From the NCBI RefSeq assembly GCF_023169965.1, contig NZ_AP025592.1:4300001-4364000 (forward strand): DNA of 64,000 bases, read 5' to 3'. Source of the stretch: Anaeromyxobacter paludicola. GTDB lineage: Bacteria > Myxococcota > Myxococcia > Myxococcales > Anaeromyxobacteraceae. Made by a program: the position numbers and the translations under genes. This document shows, in pieces, positions 18,357 to 28,977 of the stretch (positions are counted from its first letter, which is position 1; each line of letters begins with the position of its first letter). Below the pieces are notes generated by a model. That model made no database searches. It was not told the origin of the DNA and saw only the letters and a program-made list of their open reading frames with translations.

Positions 18357-18860
18357 TCAGGGCTCCTCGAGCTGGGCGTGCTGCCGGCGGAGGAGGTCGA
18401 GGAGCTTGCGCCGATCGCCGGCGCTCATCCCGTCGAAGCGGCGCCGCCAGACGGCCCACATCCGCGGCTGGAGCTCGGCGAGGAGGCGCTTGCCGGCGGC
18501 GGTCAGGTTGAGCTGGACGCGGCGGCGGTCGCCCGCGTCGCGGCGCCGCGTCATCCATCCGCGAGCCACCAGCTCGTCGCAGAGGTGGGTCACGTTGGTG
18601 GGGCGCTCGCCGGTCGCGCCGGCGATGTCGCCCGGCGCGAGCCCGCCGGCGCCGCTCGCGAGCCCCATGGCCAGGGCCTGGTACATGGGGTAGGTCAGGC
18701 CGTGCGGCTTCAGCACCGCGGCGCCGGCCTCGACCATGCGGCGCTCCACCAGCGCCGCGACCCGGGCGAGCAGGGCCAGCTCGTGGGGGTAGCCGGGGAC
18801 GAGGACGGCCATCTGGCCGAGGTGCTCCTCGAGGAGCTCCAGCGCGGGGCGGTGGCTCAC
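18357..18860 (-). CDS. MarR-family transcriptional regulator
   Basis: A 167-residue winged-helix regulator. The recognition region is LAPGDIAGATGERPTNVTHLCDELVARGW, and the wing has the family hallmark RRRDAGDRRRVQLNLTAAGK. It is translated from a GTG overlapping the stop of the outer-membrane channel gene by four bases, and its own stop abuts the FUSC start. As the only regulator in an efflux operon, it probably represses the operon promoter upstream of 20299 and is released by an effluxed aromatic compound; this is inference by analogy with EmrR and FarR. Confidence 0.92.
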   Translation of the reverse strand: MSHRPALELLEEHLGQMAVLVPGYPHELALLARVAALVERRMVEAGAAVLKPHGLTYPMYQALAMGLASGAGGLAPGDIAGATGERPTNVTHLCDELVARGWMTRRRDAGDRRRVQLNLTAAGKRLLAELQPRMWAVWRRRFDGMSAGDRRKLLDLLRRQHAQLEEP

Positions 18861-20299
18861 GGGTATGGCCTCTCATCGACGCCGCCGCCGAGCGCCTGGT
18901 TCAGGGCGGCCTGCGCGGCGAGCTGTGCGAAGTGGATGCGGGAGACGTCGTCGCGCTGGGTCCGGAGCGCGACCTCGGTCTGGAGGGTGTCGAGGTACTC
19001 GCCGATCCCCGCCCGGTAACCTTCGAGCGCCAGCGCGTGGGCCCGCTCCGCCGCCGCGACCGCCACCTGGCGCTCCGCCTGCTCGCGCCGGAGCGACTGG
19101 AGGGCCGCGACCTGGTCGGCGACGTCCCTCAGCGCGTCGACGACGGTGGCGTCGTACTCGCTCACCGCGGCGTCGTACTCGGCGCCGCGCCCCTCGAGGC
19201 CGGCGCGCAGCCGTCCCCCGTCGAAGAGGGGCAGGGTGACCGCCGGGCCGACGCCCGCCTCGACCGCGTCGGAGGAGAGGAGCTTGCCGAACCCGAAGGA
19301 GAGCAGGCCGGCGAACGCGGCGAGGTTCACGTTGGGGTAGAAGGCGGCCCGCGCCACGTCCACGCCTCGCGCGGCGCGCTCCACGCGCCAGCGGCCGGCG
19401 AGGACGTCGGGGCGGCGCCCCACCAGCTCCGCTGGCAGCCGGCTCGGCACCGCGCCGGCGCCGTCGAGCCGCAGGGCAGGGCGGTGGAGCGCGTCTCCCG
19501 CGCCCGGGCCCGCTCCCGCGAGCGCGGCGAGCTCGTGCCTCAGCGCGACGCTCCGGGCCTCGAGCCGCTCGAGCTCCGCGCGCGCGGTCGCGATCTCGGT
19601 CTCGGACTGGCGGACGGCGAGCTCGGTCCCGAGCCCGGCCGCGAGGCGCCGGCGGGCCACCTCGCGCGTGCGCTGGTGGTCCGCGAGCACCGCCCGGGCC
19701 GAGTCCTGCAGCTCCAGCTGGAGCGCCAGGTCGGCGTAGGCGCGCACCACGGCGCCCACCAGGGCGAGCCGGGCGGCCCTGGCCTCGTAGGCGGCGGCCT
19801 GCACGCCGTCGAGGGCTCCCGCGAGCTCGTTGCGGTGGCGGCCCCAGAGATCGAGCTCGTAGGAGAGGCCGGCGCCGAGCGAGTCGTTCCACTGCCAGGA
19901 GCCGCCCACCGGCGGGGGCCGCCCGGCGGCTGCGGAGAAGCGGGTCCGGGTGGCGGCGCCGGAGAGCTGCGCCGAGGGCAGGCCGCCGGCGCGAGCCGCG
20001 CCCGCGAGCGCCTCGGCCTGCCGGATGCGGGCCTCCGCCACCGCGAGCCGCGGGCTCCGGGCGATGGCCCGGGCGACGAGGGCGTCGAGCTGGGGGTCGC
20101 CGAAGCCCTTCCACCAGTCCGAGTCGGGCCAGCGGCCGGAGAGCTCGGCGTCGGCGATCTCGCGGCCGGGGGAGAGCGACGCGGGATCGGTGACGGGCGT
20201 CGAGGGCCGGACGGCCCCCGGGGCGGCGCAGCCCCAGCCGGCCCCGAGGGCGACGGCGAGGGCGGCGGCCCGGAAAAAGATGAAAAAGCGATAATCCAA
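18857..20299 (-). CDS. Outer-membrane efflux lipoprotein (NodT/OprM family)
   Basis: A 480-residue TolC-like channel of the NodT family. The signal peptide ends in GWGCAAPG, giving a lipidated Cys at about residue 24. The two homologous halves are recognisable: WWKGFGDPQLDALVARAIARS at the start, SYELDLWGRHRNELAGALDG in the first half, then LVGRRPDVLAGRW and AAFYPNVNLAAFAGL in the second. Translation starts at TTG 20297-20299, with GGAG about 11 bases upstream; no ATG or GTG is available in frame. It is the first gene of a five-gene operon (channel, MarR, FUSC, DUF1656, adaptor), so channel and pump are encoded together. Confidence 0.92.
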   Translation of the reverse strand: MDYRFFIFFRAAALAVALGAGWGCAAPGAVRPSTPVTDPASLSPGREIADAELSGRWPDSDWWKGFGDPQLDALVARAIARSPRLAVAEARIRQAEALAGAARAGGLPSAQLSGAATRTRFSAAAGRPPPVGGSWQWNDSLGAGLSYELDLWGRHRNELAGALDGVQAAAYEARAARLALVGAVVRAYADLALQLELQDSARAVLADHQRTREVARRRLAAGLGTELAVRQSETEIATARAELERLEARSVALRHELAALAGAGPGAGDALHRPALRLDGAGAVPSRLPAELVGRRPDVLAGRWRVERAARGVDVARAAFYPNVNLAAFAGLLSFGFGKLLSSDAVEAGVGPAVTLPLFDGGRLRAGLEGRGAEYDAAVSEYDATVVDALRDVADQVAALQSLRREQAERQVAVAAAERAHALALEGYRAGIGEYLDTLQTEVALRTQRDDVSRIHFAQLAAQAALNQALGGGVDERPYP

Positions 20300-20322
20300 A
20301 GTTGGAGTTCTCCGGCGACGCG

Positions 20323-20351
20323 AAGATAGTCCGCAGGGCCGGGAAGTTCAA
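20323..20351 (-). promoter_or_regulatory. Candidate sigma-70 promoter of the efflux operon
   Basis: Reading the minus strand, TTGAAC (20346-20351) and TATCTT (20323-20328) are separated by exactly 17 bases and each match the -35 and -10 consensus at four of six positions. Transcription would start near 20316, giving a ~17-base leader before the TTG start. In so GC-rich a sequence this AT-richer patch stands out. No clear MarR-type palindrome was identified. Confidence 0.45.
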
Positions 20352-20369
20352 GGGTGGGGTCGGCCGCGC

Positions 20370-20747
20370 TCAGCTGCGGGTGACCTTGCGGACGCCCCGG
20401 AGCTCGAGCAGCGCCGCCGCGCGGTCGCGCAGGTCGCCCTGGAGCACGAGCGCGCTCCCCTCCACGGCGCCGCCGCAGCCGAGCGAGCGCTTCAGCTCCG
20501 TGAGCCACCGCTCGAGCTCGGCGGCGGGGAGCTCCAGCTTCTCGACCACGGTGACCTCCTTGCCGCCGCGCCCCTTGCGCTCGAGCCGGACGACGGCGCG
20601 GGCCGGGGCCGGCCTCGCCGCGGGCGCGGGGGCCGGCGCCGCGGGCTCCGGCGGGGCTTCGGGGAGCGGACCGAGCTTGTCGCGCAGCGAGGCGAACGGG
20701 TTGTGGAACGGCGGCGGGGGGGCGTCGGGCTTGTCGCGCTTGGCCAT
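20370..20747 (-). CDS. SUI1/eIF1-like (YciH-type) translation factor protein
   Basis: A 125-residue protein with a Pro/Ala-rich N-terminal half (KPDAPPPPFHNPFASL, then EPAAPAPAPAARPAP) and a C-terminal SUI1 domain. The domain is recognised by GRGGKEVTVVEKLELP, LTELKRSLGCGGAVEG and LVLQGDLRDRAAALLELRGV, the pattern of bacterial YciH and eukaryotic eIF1. Such proteins bind the small ribosomal subunit and affect start-codon selection; the bacterial role is poorly defined. The ATG overlaps the TfuA stop by one base (TGATG), so it is translated together with YcaO-TfuA. The usual GTGG of the family is GCGG here. Confidence 0.85.
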   Translation of the reverse strand: MAKRDKPDAPPPPFHNPFASLRDKLGPLPEAPPEPAAPAPAPAARPAPARAVVRLERKGRGGKEVTVVEKLELPAAELERWLTELKRSLGCGGAVEGSALVLQGDLRDRAAALLELRGVRKVTRS

Positions 20748-22111
20748 CAGCGGCTCCGGGGCGGGGCGGGCTTGGGGGCGCGGCGCCGCGGCCGCTTCGC
20801 CGCGCGCCTCGGTCGTCGGGGAGGCGTGGTCCGGGAGCGACCGGCGGCGCCCGGCACCGGCCGCTCCGCGAGCCGCGCCGCCGCCTCGGCCCAGAGGCCG
20901 GTGAGGCGCGCCTCGAGCGCGAGCCCCTCGGCCCGGTCGGGCCCGTCGGCGACGAGCCGCTCGGAGAGCTCGCGCGCCGCCTCGCAGAGCGCGAGGTCGT
21001 CGCAGAGGCGGGCGGCCTCGCCGTCGTCGAGGCCGGAGGCGGCGAGGAAGGCGGCGCGGTCGCGGGGGCGGACGCCGACGGCGTCGAGCCAGGCGCGCTC
21101 GGCGCGGGCGCGCGCCTCCGGCGTGGCCCGCAGCCCCGCGGCGCGCGCCAGCGCCGCGAGCAGGGCGCGCTCGACCCCGCGCGCCGCGAGCGCCGCGGCG
21201 TCGGGGTGCGCCTCGAGCGCCGCCAGCACCGCGCCCGAGGAGAGGGGCGCCTCGCCGCCCCAGGGCAGGGTGGCGCCCTCGCGGAGCCGCCGGCGGCGCA
21301 CCAGCGAGGAGACGGGGCGCGGCGCGCGCGCCAGCGCCGGCCCGGGCTCTTGCGAGGAACCGCGGCCGGTGCTCGGCGCCGGGCCCACCTCTCGGGCCCC
21401 GCGGCCACCCCGGGCGCTCCCTCTCCCGCGCAGCGGGGGAGGGCCGGGGAGGGGGCGCTGCTCGCGCAGGTACGCCGCCGCGGCGAGGATCGTCTCCCGC
21501 GCGTCCCGCGCCTTGAGGTCCTCGATCCCGTTCGCCGCCCAAGCGTCCCACCGGCGGGCCGCGGCGGGCCGCCACCTCGGCCGGGCCCGCGAGAGCACCG
21601 CCCCCCAGGTGCGCTCCTGGTAGAAGATCGCGGTCGCCTCCTCCACGAGGAGCGCCGCCTCCCGGCGCGAGAGCACGCCCGCCGCCCGCGCCAGCCCGGC
21701 CGCGTGGCGGACGTTCACGAGCGGCAGCGAGAAGGCGCGGAAGCCGTGCTCCGGCCCGGCGTGGATGAGGGCCACCTCCGCGTCGTCCCGCACGACGCCG
21801 TCGCGGTACCAGCCGAACACCGTCCCGACGCCGACCATCCCCTCGCGAGAGAGCTCCGCCGCGCGGAGCGCCCCCATGCTCGCCCCGCCGAACACCGCCA
21901 CCCCGGCGTCGAGCGCGGCCAGTACCTCGTGGTGCCAGACCGAGGGCACGCTCTCGAAGACGCCGTCCACGAGCGCCACCGCCCGCGGGCGGAGGGCGAG
22001 CGCGCGCCAGAGGTCGCCCTGGCGCGCCGGCGGCAGCACGCGGCAGGGGGCGAGCCGCCGCGCCTCGGCGGCCGGGAGGGAGGGCCCCAGGAACACGACC
22101 AGATCGTTCAC
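20747..22111 (-). CDS. tfuA: TfuA-like protein
   Basis: A 454-residue protein. Its first ~200 residues match the TfuA core: VVFLGPSLPAAEA, ALVDGVFESVPSVWHHEVLAAL, VFGGASMGALRAAEL and GMVGVGTVFGWYRDGVVRDDAEVAL. TfuA proteins partner YcaO enzymes in making peptide thioamides. The second half (about residues 215-454) is Arg/Ala-rich and unusual. Near residues 219-232 the coding sequence contains a GC-rich palindromic repeat (21416-21456) that also occurs between genes elsewhere in the window, so this region may be a repeat insertion tolerated in frame. The start overlaps the ycaO stop by four bases. Confidence 0.85.
   Translation of the reverse strand: MNDLVVFLGPSLPAAEARRLAPCRVLPPARQGDLWRALALRPRAVALVDGVFESVPSVWHHEVLAALDAGVAVFGGASMGALRAAELSREGMVGVGTVFGWYRDGVVRDDAEVALIHAGPEHGFRAFSLPLVNVRHAAGLARAAGVLSRREAALLVEEATAIFYQERTWGAVLSRARPRWRPAAARRWDAWAANGIEDLKARDARETILAAAAYLREQRPLPGPPPLRGRGSARGGRGAREVGPAPSTGRGSSQEPGPALARAPRPVSSLVRRRRLREGATLPWGGEAPLSSGAVLAALEAHPDAAALAARGVERALLAALARAAGLRATPEARARAERAWLDAVGVRPRDRAAFLAASGLDDGEAARLCDDLALCEAARELSERLVADGPDRAEGLALEARLTGLWAEAAARLAERPVPGAAGRSRTTPPRRPRRAAKRPRRRAPKPAPPRSR
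21416..21456 (-). repeat. GC-rich palindromic repeat inside the tfuA gene
   Basis: Minus-strand reading gives CCCCTCCCCGGCCCTCCCCC, then GCTGCGCGGGAGAGGGAGCG and CC. The copy at 30013-30052 follows nearly the same order (CCCCTCCCCGGCCCTCCCC, then GGGGAGGGAGCGCC). The arms around the centre are complementary, so it can form a hairpin. Confidence 0.7.
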
Positions 22112-23172
22112 AGCAGCTCCGAGAGCAGGAGGCCCGGCGCGAGCACCTTCACGACGTGGATCCCGAGCGCGGGGGGCGCGAGCTCCACCGCGGCCGGCGG
22201 GCGCCCCGCGGCGGCGAGCAGCGCGGTGACCCGGCGCACCCCGTCGCCCGCCCCGGCGGCGCGGAGCTCGGGCAGGTCCCGCGCGCTCGCCTCGCCGGGG
22301 CCGCGGCAGGCCCGCGCCACCGCCCGGGCGTCGTCGTCGCCCCGGTGCGACACGTCCTCGCGGGCGCCGTGGATGTCGGTCAGGCGCGACTGCGCGGCCT
22401 CGAGCAGCGCCGCGAGGAGCGCGCCGTCGCGGTCGAGGGCGCAGCCGTAGCCGGCGGTGAGCGCCACCGGCCCGGCCTCGCGGTCGAGGAGCAGCGCGCC
22501 GGCGACCGGGAGCGCGAGGTCGGCCGCGAGGGCGAAGAGGTGCACCGAGAACCCGCGCGCCTCGAGCTGGGCGGCGCGCCGCGCGGTCCGCGGGGCGGCG
22601 CCCGCGAGCGTGCGCGGGTCGATGCGGCGGGCCGAGAGCGCGCGCGGCGTGAACCCCTCGGGCAGCGCCCGCGCCAGCTGGTCCCGCTCCACCGCCTCGC
22701 AGAGCGCGTGCAGCAGGGCGGCGTCGCGCGAGGGGTGGGCCCCCATCCCGTTCGAGGTCCAGCGCGCGGTGGCGGGACCGAGGCCGGGCGCGCCGGGCGG
22801 CGGGCAGTGGACCGCGCTCGCCGGGACGAGCACCTCCGCCGGGCCCCGGCCCGGGGCGAGCCGGCGCGCCCGCCGCCAGGCCACCCGCAGGCCGTCCGCG
22901 TCGGGGCCGAAGACGAGCTCGCCCGGCTCGACCCGCTCGCTCGCCCAGAGCTCCGCCGCCTCCAGCACCGCGCCGCGCGCCGCCTCGGCGAAGGTCTCGC
23001 CCTTCCCGTTCGAGACCTGCAGGACGTGCCCGCCGGGGCGGACCGCGCAGGCCACCTCCACCCCGCTCCGATCGAGCCCCGTGACCCGCGCCACGCGCGA
23101 GACGCCGATGGCGCGGGCGAGCCCCCGCCAGTCCTCCCCGACCCCGCTCCGCACCTCGGCCGCGCGCGCCAT
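22108..23172 (-). CDS. YcaO-domain ATP-dependent peptide-modifying enzyme
   Basis: A 354-residue YcaO protein. YcaO enzymes activate a peptide amide with ATP to make azolines, amidines or, with TfuA, thioamides. ATP/Mg-binding elements are visible: VSNGKGETFAEA near residue 50, SNGMGAHPSRDAALLHALCE with the following AVERDQL (about 138-165), and a C terminus containing PALGIHVVKVLAPG. It is the first gene of a three-gene operon with TfuA and a SUI1-domain protein, each overlapping the next. No precursor peptide gene is obvious beside it, so the substrate may be a protein or be encoded elsewhere. The start is ATG 23170-23172, only 82 bases from the divergent peptidase gene. Confidence 0.9.
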   Translation of the reverse strand: MARAAEVRSGVGEDWRGLARAIGVSRVARVTGLDRSGVEVACAVRPGGHVLQVSNGKGETFAEAARGAVLEAAELWASERVEPGELVFGPDADGLRVAWRRARRLAPGRGPAEVLVPASAVHCPPPGAPGLGPATARWTSNGMGAHPSRDAALLHALCEAVERDQLARALPEGFTPRALSARRIDPRTLAGAAPRTARRAAQLEARGFSVHLFALAADLALPVAGALLLDREAGPVALTAGYGCALDRDGALLAALLEAAQSRLTDIHGAREDVSHRGDDDARAVARACRGPGEASARDLPELRAAGAGDGVRRVTALLAAAGRPPAAVELAPPALGIHVVKVLAPGLLLSELL

Positions 23173-23178
23173 CGCCCG

Positions 23179-23184
23179 TTTATA
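23179..23184 (-). promoter_or_regulatory. Candidate -10 box of the ycaO operon
   Basis: TATAAA on the minus strand (five of six matches to TATAAT) lies six bases before the ycaO ATG within an otherwise GC-rich 82-base divergent spacer. Used as a -10 box it would start transcription at or near the ATG, giving a leaderless message. No good -35 box is seen at 16-18 bases. For the opposite direction TACACT at 23212-23217 is a weak -10 candidate for the peptidase gene. Confidence 0.3.
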
Positions 23185-23254
23185 TCCTCCCCCTGGCCGG
23201 CCCGGCGGTCGTACACTCCGCCCCGTCCAACGGAACCACCCCCAGGAGGCGCGG

Positions 23255-24658
23255 ATGTCGTCACCGAAGCTGCAGCAGGCCCTCGATCACCACCGGAAGA
23301 ACGCCCCCGAGTACCTCGAGGACCTGAAGGCGCTGGTGCGCGTCCCCAGCGTCTCCTTCGCCGGGTTCCCCGCCGAGGAGGTGAGGCGGAGCGCCGCCGC
23401 GGTGAAGGCGCTCCTCGAGCGGCGCGGCCTCGACAAGGTGGAGATCCTGGAGGTCGAGGGGGCCCACCCCTACGTCTACGCCGAGCGGATCCGAGACCCG
23501 AAGGCGCCGACGCTGCTCCTCTACGCGCACCACGACGTCCAGCCGGCCGGCGACGAGGAGGCCTGGAGCTCCAGGCCCTTCGAGCCGGAGGAGCGGAACG
23601 GCCGGCTCTTCGGCCGCGGCGCCGCCGACGACAAGGCCGGCATCCTGGTCCACGCCGGCGCCATCGACGCCTGGGTGCGCGGCGCGGGCGAGCTCCCCAT
23701 CAACGTGCGGGTGGTGATCGAGGGCGAGGAGGAGACCGGCTCCGACCACCTGCCGAGGTTCCTCGAGAAGTACCGCGACCGGCTCCAGGCCGACGCCATG
23801 GTGCTCACCGACACCGGCAACTTCGACACCGGGGTCCCCTCGGTGACGGTGGCGCTGCGCGGGATCGTGGCGGCGAGCGTCGAGGTGCGGGCGCTCAAGC
23901 AGAGCGTCCACTCCGGCATGTGGGGCGGCCCGGTGCCCGACCCGGCGATGGCGCTCGCGAAGATGCTCGCCGCGCTCGTGAACCCCGACGGCTCCATCGC
24001 CATCCCGGGGATCTACGACCAGGTGCGGCCGCTCTCGCCGGAGGCGAAGGAGAGCATCGGCAAGCTCCCCACCACCGAGCAGCAGTTCCGCGAGCAGGCC
24101 GGGATGCTCCCGGGCGTGGAGGTGCTGGGCGGCCGCCACCCCTGGGAGACCAACTGGTGGCAGCCGTCGCTCACCGTGAACGCGATGCAGGCCTCCTCGC
24201 GCAAGGACGCCCGCAACATCATCAACGACGCGGCCTGGGCCCGGGTCTCGGTGCGGCTCGTCCCCGACATGGATCCCGCCGAGGTGGGGCGCGCGCTCAC
24301 CGAGGCCCTGAAGCGGGCGGCGCCCTGGGGCGTCGAGGTGAAGGTGGAGATCGACTCCGGCGGGGCCCCCTGGACCACCGACGTCTCGCACCCGGCCTTC
24401 CAGGCGGCCTTCCGCTCCCTCGCGGCCGGCTACGGCCGGGAGCCGCTCGCCATCGGGTGCGGCGGGTCGATCGGGTTCGTGGAGCCGTTCGGGAAGGCGC
24501 TCGGCGGCGTGCCGGCGCTCCTCATCGGCGTCGAGGATCCCTACTCGAACGCCCACTCGGAGAACGAGAGCCTCTCCATCTCCGACCTCGAGAAGGCGAC
24601 GCGCAGCGCCATCCACCTCTACGGCGAGCTGGCGGCGGCGCTGCCGCGCAAGGGTTAG
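23255..24658 (+). CDS. M20-family metallopeptidase (dipeptidase-like)
   Basis: A 467-residue zinc peptidase of the M20/ArgE/CPG2 group. Metal and catalytic motifs are LLLYAHHDVQPAG (His and catalytic Asp), GRGAADDKAGIL (bridging Asp), VVIEGEEETGSDHL (catalytic Glu and ligand) and the last ligand region DPYSNAHSENESL. The dimerisation insert contains ALKQSVHSGMWGGPV. This pattern is closest to the M20 peptidases that cleave dipeptides or short peptides in the cytosol; no signal peptide is present. AGGAGG lies seven bases before ATG 23255. The gene is monocistronic or leads into glgP 108 bases downstream. Confidence 0.92.
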   Translation: MSSPKLQQALDHHRKNAPEYLEDLKALVRVPSVSFAGFPAEEVRRSAAAVKALLERRGLDKVEILEVEGAHPYVYAERIRDPKAPTLLLYAHHDVQPAGDEEAWSSRPFEPEERNGRLFGRGAADDKAGILVHAGAIDAWVRGAGELPINVRVVIEGEEETGSDHLPRFLEKYRDRLQADAMVLTDTGNFDTGVPSVTVALRGIVAASVEVRALKQSVHSGMWGGPVPDPAMALAKMLAALVNPDGSIAIPGIYDQVRPLSPEAKESIGKLPTTEQQFREQAGMLPGVEVLGGRHPWETNWWQPSLTVNAMQASSRKDARNIINDAAWARVSVRLVPDMDPAEVGRALTEALKRAAPWGVEVKVEIDSGGAPWTTDVSHPAFQAAFRSLAAGYGREPLAIGCGGSIGFVEPFGKALGGVPALLIGVEDPYSNAHSENESLSISDLEKATRSAIHLYGELAAALPRKG

Positions 24659-24682
24659 GCGGGGCGGCACCGCCCGGCGGAT

Positions 24683-24715
24683 TAGAATCAGGGGTCCGGC
24701 TGTTTCGGCCGGACC
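24683..24715 (+). promoter_or_regulatory. Candidate glgP promoter and leader hairpin
   Basis: TAGAAT (24683-24688, five of six -10 matches) is followed by a perfect 8-bp inverted repeat GGTCCGGC (24693-24700) and GCCGGACC (24708-24715) with a 7-base loop. The hairpin lies where transcription would start, so it could be a protein-binding site or a leader structure. It lacks a T tract and so is a poor terminator. No good -35 box is seen. Confidence 0.3.
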
Positions 24716-24766
24716 ACCGGGCCGCGCCGTGCGGCCGGGACGCAGACGACCTTCCGAGGAGCCTGG

Positions 24767-27289
<2,523 letters not shown>

Positions 27290-27432
27290 GGCGCTGAGCG
27301 CCGGGAGCTCGGCCCCCCGCCACCCCGCGAGCGACCCTGGCCGCCGCGACCGGGGCGGGCCCTCCCGCCGGCGCGGGCGGGGAGCCGGGCGCTCCTTGCC
27401 CCTCCCGGAGTTCGGTCGCACCTTGGCGGCGT

Positions 27433-28977
27433 ATGCCCCGGCGCGCCGACCTCGCCTCCCTGGTGGACGCCGTGGCGGGGCCGCTCGTGGTCTACGGCCT
27501 GGCGGGGGATCTGGTCGCCCTGAACGCCGGGGCCGAGAAGCTCCTGCAGCTCTCGCCGGAGGAGCGGACGCTGCCGCTCACGGAGCGGCTCGGGCTCATC
27601 GACCTCGAGACCGCCGGCGGCCAGCCGCTGCGCATGAGGGACACGCCGCTCTCCCGGGCCCTCCACGGCGAGCGCGCGGAGGAGGTGATCCGGCTGCGGC
27701 GCCGCGGGCGCGCGGCCTGGACCTGGGTCTCGGCGAGCGCGGCGCCCCTGCGCGAGCCCGGCGGCGAGCTCGTCGGGGCGGTGCTGAGCCTCACCGACGT
27801 GACCGAGCTCCACGACACCCAGGAGGCCCTGCGGCGCGCCGTCCACGAGGCCGACGAGGCGGCGGGCGAGCTCGAGGCGCTGTTCGAGGCGGCCCCCACC
27901 GGCCTCGCGTTCTGGGATCGCGACCTCCGGTTCGTCCGCCTCAACCGGAAGCTCGCCGAGATGAACGGGCTCCCGCTCGAGGCCCACCTCGGGAAGACGC
28001 CGGCGGAGCTCTTCCGGGGGATCTCCGGGGTCGAGGAGATCATGGCGCGCTGGCGCGGGATCCTCGAGACGGGCGAGCCGGTGCTGGGCGTCGAGGTGCG
28101 CGGCGAGACCCACGCCAAGCCCGGGGAGGAGCGGATCTGGCGCGAGGACTTCTTCCCGGTCCGGGTGGATGGGGAGGTGGTGGGGGTCGGCGGGGTGGTC
28201 CTCGAGGTCACCGAGCAGGAGCGCGCGCGGGAGGCGCTGGAGCGCATGGCGGCGGCGAGCCGGGAGGAGGCCCGGGTGCGCGAGCGGATCCTGGCGGTGG
28301 TCTCCCACGACTTGCGCAACCCGCTCAGCGCCATCCTGCTCGGCGCCCGGCAGCTCGCCAGCGGCTCGATCGCCGGCGCCCCGCGCGTGCAGGCGGCCGG
28401 ATCGCGGATCGCGCGCGCCGCCGAGCGGATGCGCCGGATGATCGGCGATCTCCTCGACGCCGCCGCCATCCAGGGCGGTCGGCTCTCGGTGAGGCCCCGG
28501 CGCGCGGAGCCGGCGCGGCTGCTCGAGGAGGCGCGCGAGGCGTTCCAGCCGGTGGCCGAGGAGCGCTGGCTCTCGCTCGAGGTGCGCGCCGAGGGCGGCC
28601 TGCCGGAGGTCTGCTGCGACCACGACCGCGTGCTCCAGGCGCTCTCCAACCTGCTCGGGAACGCGGTGCAGCTCACGCGGGCGGGCGGCCGGCTGACCCT
28701 CGCGGCGGCCCGCCGCGACGGCGGCGTGGAGCTCGCGGTCTCCGACACCGGGCCGGGCATCCCGCCCGAGGAGCTCCCCCACCTCTTCCAGCCCTACCGC
28801 CGCGGGAAGGACGTCCCCTACCGCGGCACGGGGCTCGGCCTCGCCATCGTCCGCGGCATCGCCGAGGCGCACGGCGGGCGGGTGCGGGTGGAGAGCCGCC
28901 TCGGCGAGGGCACCACCTTCAGGCTCTGGCTCCCGGCGTTCGGCCCCGCCTGCGAGCAGGCCGGCGCGTCGCCTTGA
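27433..28977 (+). CDS. PAS-domain sensor histidine kinase
   Basis: A 514-residue soluble histidine kinase. Two PAS-like domains precede the kinase: about residues 8-125 (LVVYGLAGDLVALNAGAEKLL to LSLTDVTEL) and about 150-265 (LFEAAPTGLAFWDRDLRFVRL to VLEVTEQERAREALE). The kinase core has the phospho-acceptor His in VVSHDLRNPLSAILLG (about residue 295), the N box LSNLLGNAVQLTRAGG, the G1 box VSDTGPGIPPEEL and the G2 region GTGLGLAIVRGIAEAHGG. No transmembrane segment is seen, so it senses something in the cytosol. No response regulator is adjacent: an orphan kinase. Its 3' end overlaps the convergent ATL gene by 59 bases. Confidence 0.93.
   Translation: MPRRADLASLVDAVAGPLVVYGLAGDLVALNAGAEKLLQLSPEERTLPLTERLGLIDLETAGGQPLRMRDTPLSRALHGERAEEVIRLRRRGRAAWTWVSASAAPLREPGGELVGAVLSLTDVTELHDTQEALRRAVHEADEAAGELEALFEAAPTGLAFWDRDLRFVRLNRKLAEMNGLPLEAHLGKTPAELFRGISGVEEIMARWRGILETGEPVLGVEVRGETHAKPGEERIWREDFFPVRVDGEVVGVGGVVLEVTEQERAREALERMAAASREEARVRERILAVVSHDLRNPLSAILLGARQLASGSIAGAPRVQAAGSRIARAAERMRRMIGDLLDAAAIQGGRLSVRPRRAEPARLLEEAREAFQPVAEERWLSLEVRAEGGLPEVCCDHDRVLQALSNLLGNAVQLTRAGGRLTLAAARRDGGVELAVSDTGPGIPPEELPHLFQPYRRGKDVPYRGTGLGLAIVRGIAEAHGGRVRVESRLGEGTTFRLWLPAFGPACEQAGASP

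Noticed and set aside
27290-27432. Terminator after glgP
   Set aside because: CTCCCGCC and GGCGGGGAG can pair, but imperfectly and without a T tract; not distinguishable from background in this GC-rich spacer.
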